This document shows positions 62,191 through 64,000 of a stretch of 64,000 bases of DNA, piece after piece. Position 1 is the first letter of the stretch. Each line of letters begins with the position of its first letter. Source of the stretch: Actinotalea alkalitolerans (GTDB lineage Bacteria; Actinomycetota; Actinomycetes; Actinomycetales; Cellulomonadaceae). A model generated the notes under the pieces. The model saw only the letters and a program-made list of their open reading frames with translations, was not told the DNA's origin and ran no database searches. Location: the NCBI RefSeq assembly GCF_023369855.1, contig NZ_JAMBPP010000004.1, forward strand, positions 124,001 through 188,000. Reading direction: 5' to 3'. The position numbers were made by a program, and so were the translations under genes.

Positions 62191-64000
62191 ATGGAACAGC
62201 CAGCGGATCGCCGCCCGTCGGGCTCGGCCGGTCTCGGCCATCGCCTTGCCCGGTGGCTGCTCGTCGTCCTGGCGGTGCTGGTCCCCGCGGCGCTCTTCGG
62301 TGTGACCACCGCGCGGGCCGAGGCATCCCTCGGCCCGCACCTGGCGCGGTACGAGGTCACCACCGACCACCTGGTGACCGTCGACCTCGGACCGTTGGGC
62401 ACGCTCGTCATCGACTCGCCACTCCCGTTGACGCTCGGCGCCCGGGTGGTGGTCCAGGAGATCCCCCGTGACGTGACCGCGGTCGAGCAGGCCGACACGC
62501 TCGCCGCGCTCGGGACCGACCTGGAGAGCTACGTGCAGTTCTTCAGCGGTCCGCAGGCTGCGCTGGACGTCGCCGTGCGCGCACTGGTGACCGATGCTGT
62601 CCGCCGCACCGTCCTGGCAGCTCTCGCCGTCGCGATCGGTGCCGGGCTGGTGCGCGTACTGCTGGGCCGTGCACGACGTGAGGAGCTGGAGGCGAGACTC
62701 GCCCCTCACCGTCGTGACACGGTCCTGGCCACCGGCATCGTCCTGGTCCTCGCTGCCACGGTCACTTCGAGCGACCGAGCCGAGCCGAGGCTGCCCGACG
62801 GCGCCCTGGCCTCGCGGGTGTTCGACGACACCCCGCTGGAAGGTGCGCGCCTGACCGGTCGGCTCGCCGGCGTCATCGACACCTACGGCGGCTACGTCGT
62901 GGAGGCGTACCTGGACAACGAGACCTTCTACGACCAGGCCAGGAGCAACCTCCAGGTCGCGTGGGAGGCGCGTGCTGCCGCAGATGCCGAGCTCGGCGCC
63001 CTGCGCGCCGCGATCCGCGACGGGAGCCCCCTCCCCGCCCCGAGCCCGCCCCCTCCCGCGACCGGCGAGCAGGACGAGGTGGACGGCCCGACGCCCGCAC
63101 CGACGTCGAGCCCGAGCCCGACCCAGGGTGCGGAGGACGGAGACGACGACGCCGTGCCTCGGCAGGAGGCAGGAGCGCAGGGGACCGGCGCGGCGGAGGG
63201 CGACCAGGCGGTCGAGGCCTCCGACGGCCCTGAGGTCGAGCCGGTGACCCTGCTGGTCGTCTCCGACCTGCACTGCAACGTGGGGATGGCACGCGTCATC
63301 CGGGAGGCTGCCGAGCTCGGGGAGGTCGACGTGATCCTCAACGCGGGCGACACCACCGTCAACGGCACCGCGGTCGAGTCCTACTGCATCACCGCCTTCG
63401 CGGGCGCGGTCCCGCCGGGGGTGACGATGGTCGTCTCGGACGGCAACCACGACAGCGTCGAGACCTCGGCGCAGGAGCGCCGCGCGGGGATGACCGTCCT
63501 GGACGGGAAGGTCGTCGAGGTCGCCGGCCTGCGCATCCTGGGCGACAGCGACCCGAACGCCACCCGCATCGGTATCGGGACGAGCCCCGTCGGCGACGAG
63601 TCCGCAGGCCAGATGGGACGCCGGCTCGCCGAGGCCGCGTGCGCCGATCCCGACGGCGTCGACCTGCTCCTGGTGCACACCCCCTCGGTCGGGAGCTACC
63701 CGCTCGGTACGGGATGCGTCCCGGCGCAGGTCTCCGGGCACGCCCACCGCAGGATCGGACCGGTGTCCATGGGCGAGGGGGTGCGGTACGTGAGCTCGAG
63801 CACCGCGGGAGCGGCACACGGGCAGCCGACGGTGGGTCCGCTCAACGGCATCGCCGAGATGACGATCCTGAGGTTCGACCCGCAGAGCAGGCGCTTCCTG
63901 GACTACCGCCTGATCCGGGTCCACCCGGACGCCGCGGTGGACGTCGGCCTCGCACTGCGCTGGCCCGGGACCTCCGACCCGTGGCTGCGCCGCGGCATCC
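62191..64000 (+). CDS. Membrane-anchored metallophosphoesterase, C-terminus beyond the window
   Basis: At least 603 residues. An N-terminal helix (about 20-38, WLLVVLAVLVPAALFGV) leads to an extracytoplasmic region of about 85 residues, then two more hydrophobic segments (about 145-160 and 178-192), a Pro/Ala/Asp-rich linker (about 280-350) and a calcineurin-like phosphoesterase. The metal-binding blocks are VSDLHCN (DxH), NAGDTT (GD), DGNHD (GNH), a lone His in LLVHTPS and SGHAH (GHxH). The linker and helices suggest an outer-face enzyme; substrate unknown. The ATG at 62191 follows GAGGGGAGGAGG. Confidence 0.85.
   Translation, partial: MEQPADRRPSGSAGLGHRLARWLLVVLAVLVPAALFGVTTARAEASLGPHLARYEVTTDHLVTVDLGPLGTLVIDSPLPLTLGARVVVQEIPRDVTAVEQADTLAALGTDLESYVQFFSGPQAALDVAVRALVTDAVRRTVLAALAVAIGAGLVRVLLGRARREELEARLAPHRRDTVLATGIVLVLAATVTSSDRAEPRLPDGALASRVFDDTPLEGARLTGRLAGVIDTYGGYVVEAYLDNETFYDQARSNLQVAWEARAAADAELGALRAAIRDGSPLPAPSPPPPATGEQDEVDGPTPAPTSSPSPTQGAEDGDDDAVPRQEAGAQGTGAAEGDQAVEASDGPEVEPVTLLVVSDLHCNVGMARVIREAAELGEVDVILNAGDTTVNGTAVESYCITAFAGAVPPGVTMVVSDGNHDSVETSAQERRAGMTVLDGKVVEVAGLRILGDSDPNATRIGIGTSPVGDESAGQMGRRLAEAACADPDGVDLLLVHTPSVGSYPLGTGCVPAQVSGHAHRRIGPVSMGEGVRYVSSSTAGAAHGQPTVGPLNGIAEMTILRFDPQSRRFLDYRLIRVHPDAAVDVGLALRWPGTSDPWLRRGI

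Noticed and set aside
1-64000. Defence system, prophage or secondary-metabolite cluster
   Set aside because: Every region is explained by core or widely conserved genes; no restriction enzyme, toxin-antitoxin pair, phage structural gene or biosynthetic megasynthase was found.

Overview
This 64 kb window is a chromosomal segment of a high-GC Gram-positive bacterium (Actinomycetota, most likely Micrococcales near Cellulomonadaceae/Sanguibacteraceae; the family placement is an inference). The evidence is very high GC with strong G/C at third codon positions, many GTG and some TTG starts, NdgR next to leuCD, a SepIVA-like gene, DUF3515, an actinobacterial RNase E with a huge disordered N-terminus, two F420-type luciferase-like oxidoreductases, and zinc-binding forms of L28 and L32. 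Genes are densely packed with many 4-nt GTGA overlaps. I see no insertion sequence, prophage, CRISPR array or obvious genomic island, so most of the window is conserved core genome.

Layout. 1-10.2 kb: the 5' part of a Ski2-like helicase, a MASE1-PAS-GGDEF-EAL protein, an S66 peptidase, a conserved hypothetical, pdxH, rnhA, a methyltransferase, a polytopic acyltransferase-like protein and a second GGDEF-EAL protein. 10.2-16.4 kb: an FAH-family enzyme, gltX with a HAD phosphatase, gamma-glutamyltransferase, tRNA-Gln and tRNA-Glu with a strong terminator, and ndgR. 16.5-36.3 kb: the conserved run leuC-leuD, murA-plsC-gpsA, ddl, thiL, rpmB, a DAK2-domain kinase, recG-rsmD-coaD, a SepIVA-like protein, DUF177-rpmF-rnc-mutM. 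36.3-44.9 kb: a DevR/DosR-like regulator convergent to a five-gene minus-strand operon cydA-cydB-cydD-cydC-devS-like. 45.1-57.3 kb: rne, rplU-rpmA-obg-proB-proA, a small membrane protein, nadD, a disordered membrane protein, rsfS, a histidine phosphatase and tRNA-Ala. 57.4-64 kb: DUF421, an ion-channel-like protein, a large membrane alpha/beta hydrolase, an F420-type oxidoreductase and a metallophosphoesterase cut by the window edge.

The most coherent candidate system is the cytochrome bd locus. The last gene of the cydABDC operon encodes a two-GAF histidine kinase whose first GAF keeps the residues equivalent to the DosS proximal haem His and distal Tyr. The adjacent regulator keeps the DosR recognition-helix signature, and a near-perfect DosR-type box (GGGAC-N4-GTCCC) lies about 41 bp upstream of the inferred cydA transcription start. 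This suggests a self-contained loop in which a haem gas or redox sensor is co-transcribed with the terminal oxidase it controls.

A second window-wide signal is a rigid TAnnnT-N6-start codon arrangement before at least twelve genes, which points to widespread leaderless transcription and helps fix starts, including a TTG start for the DUF177 gene.
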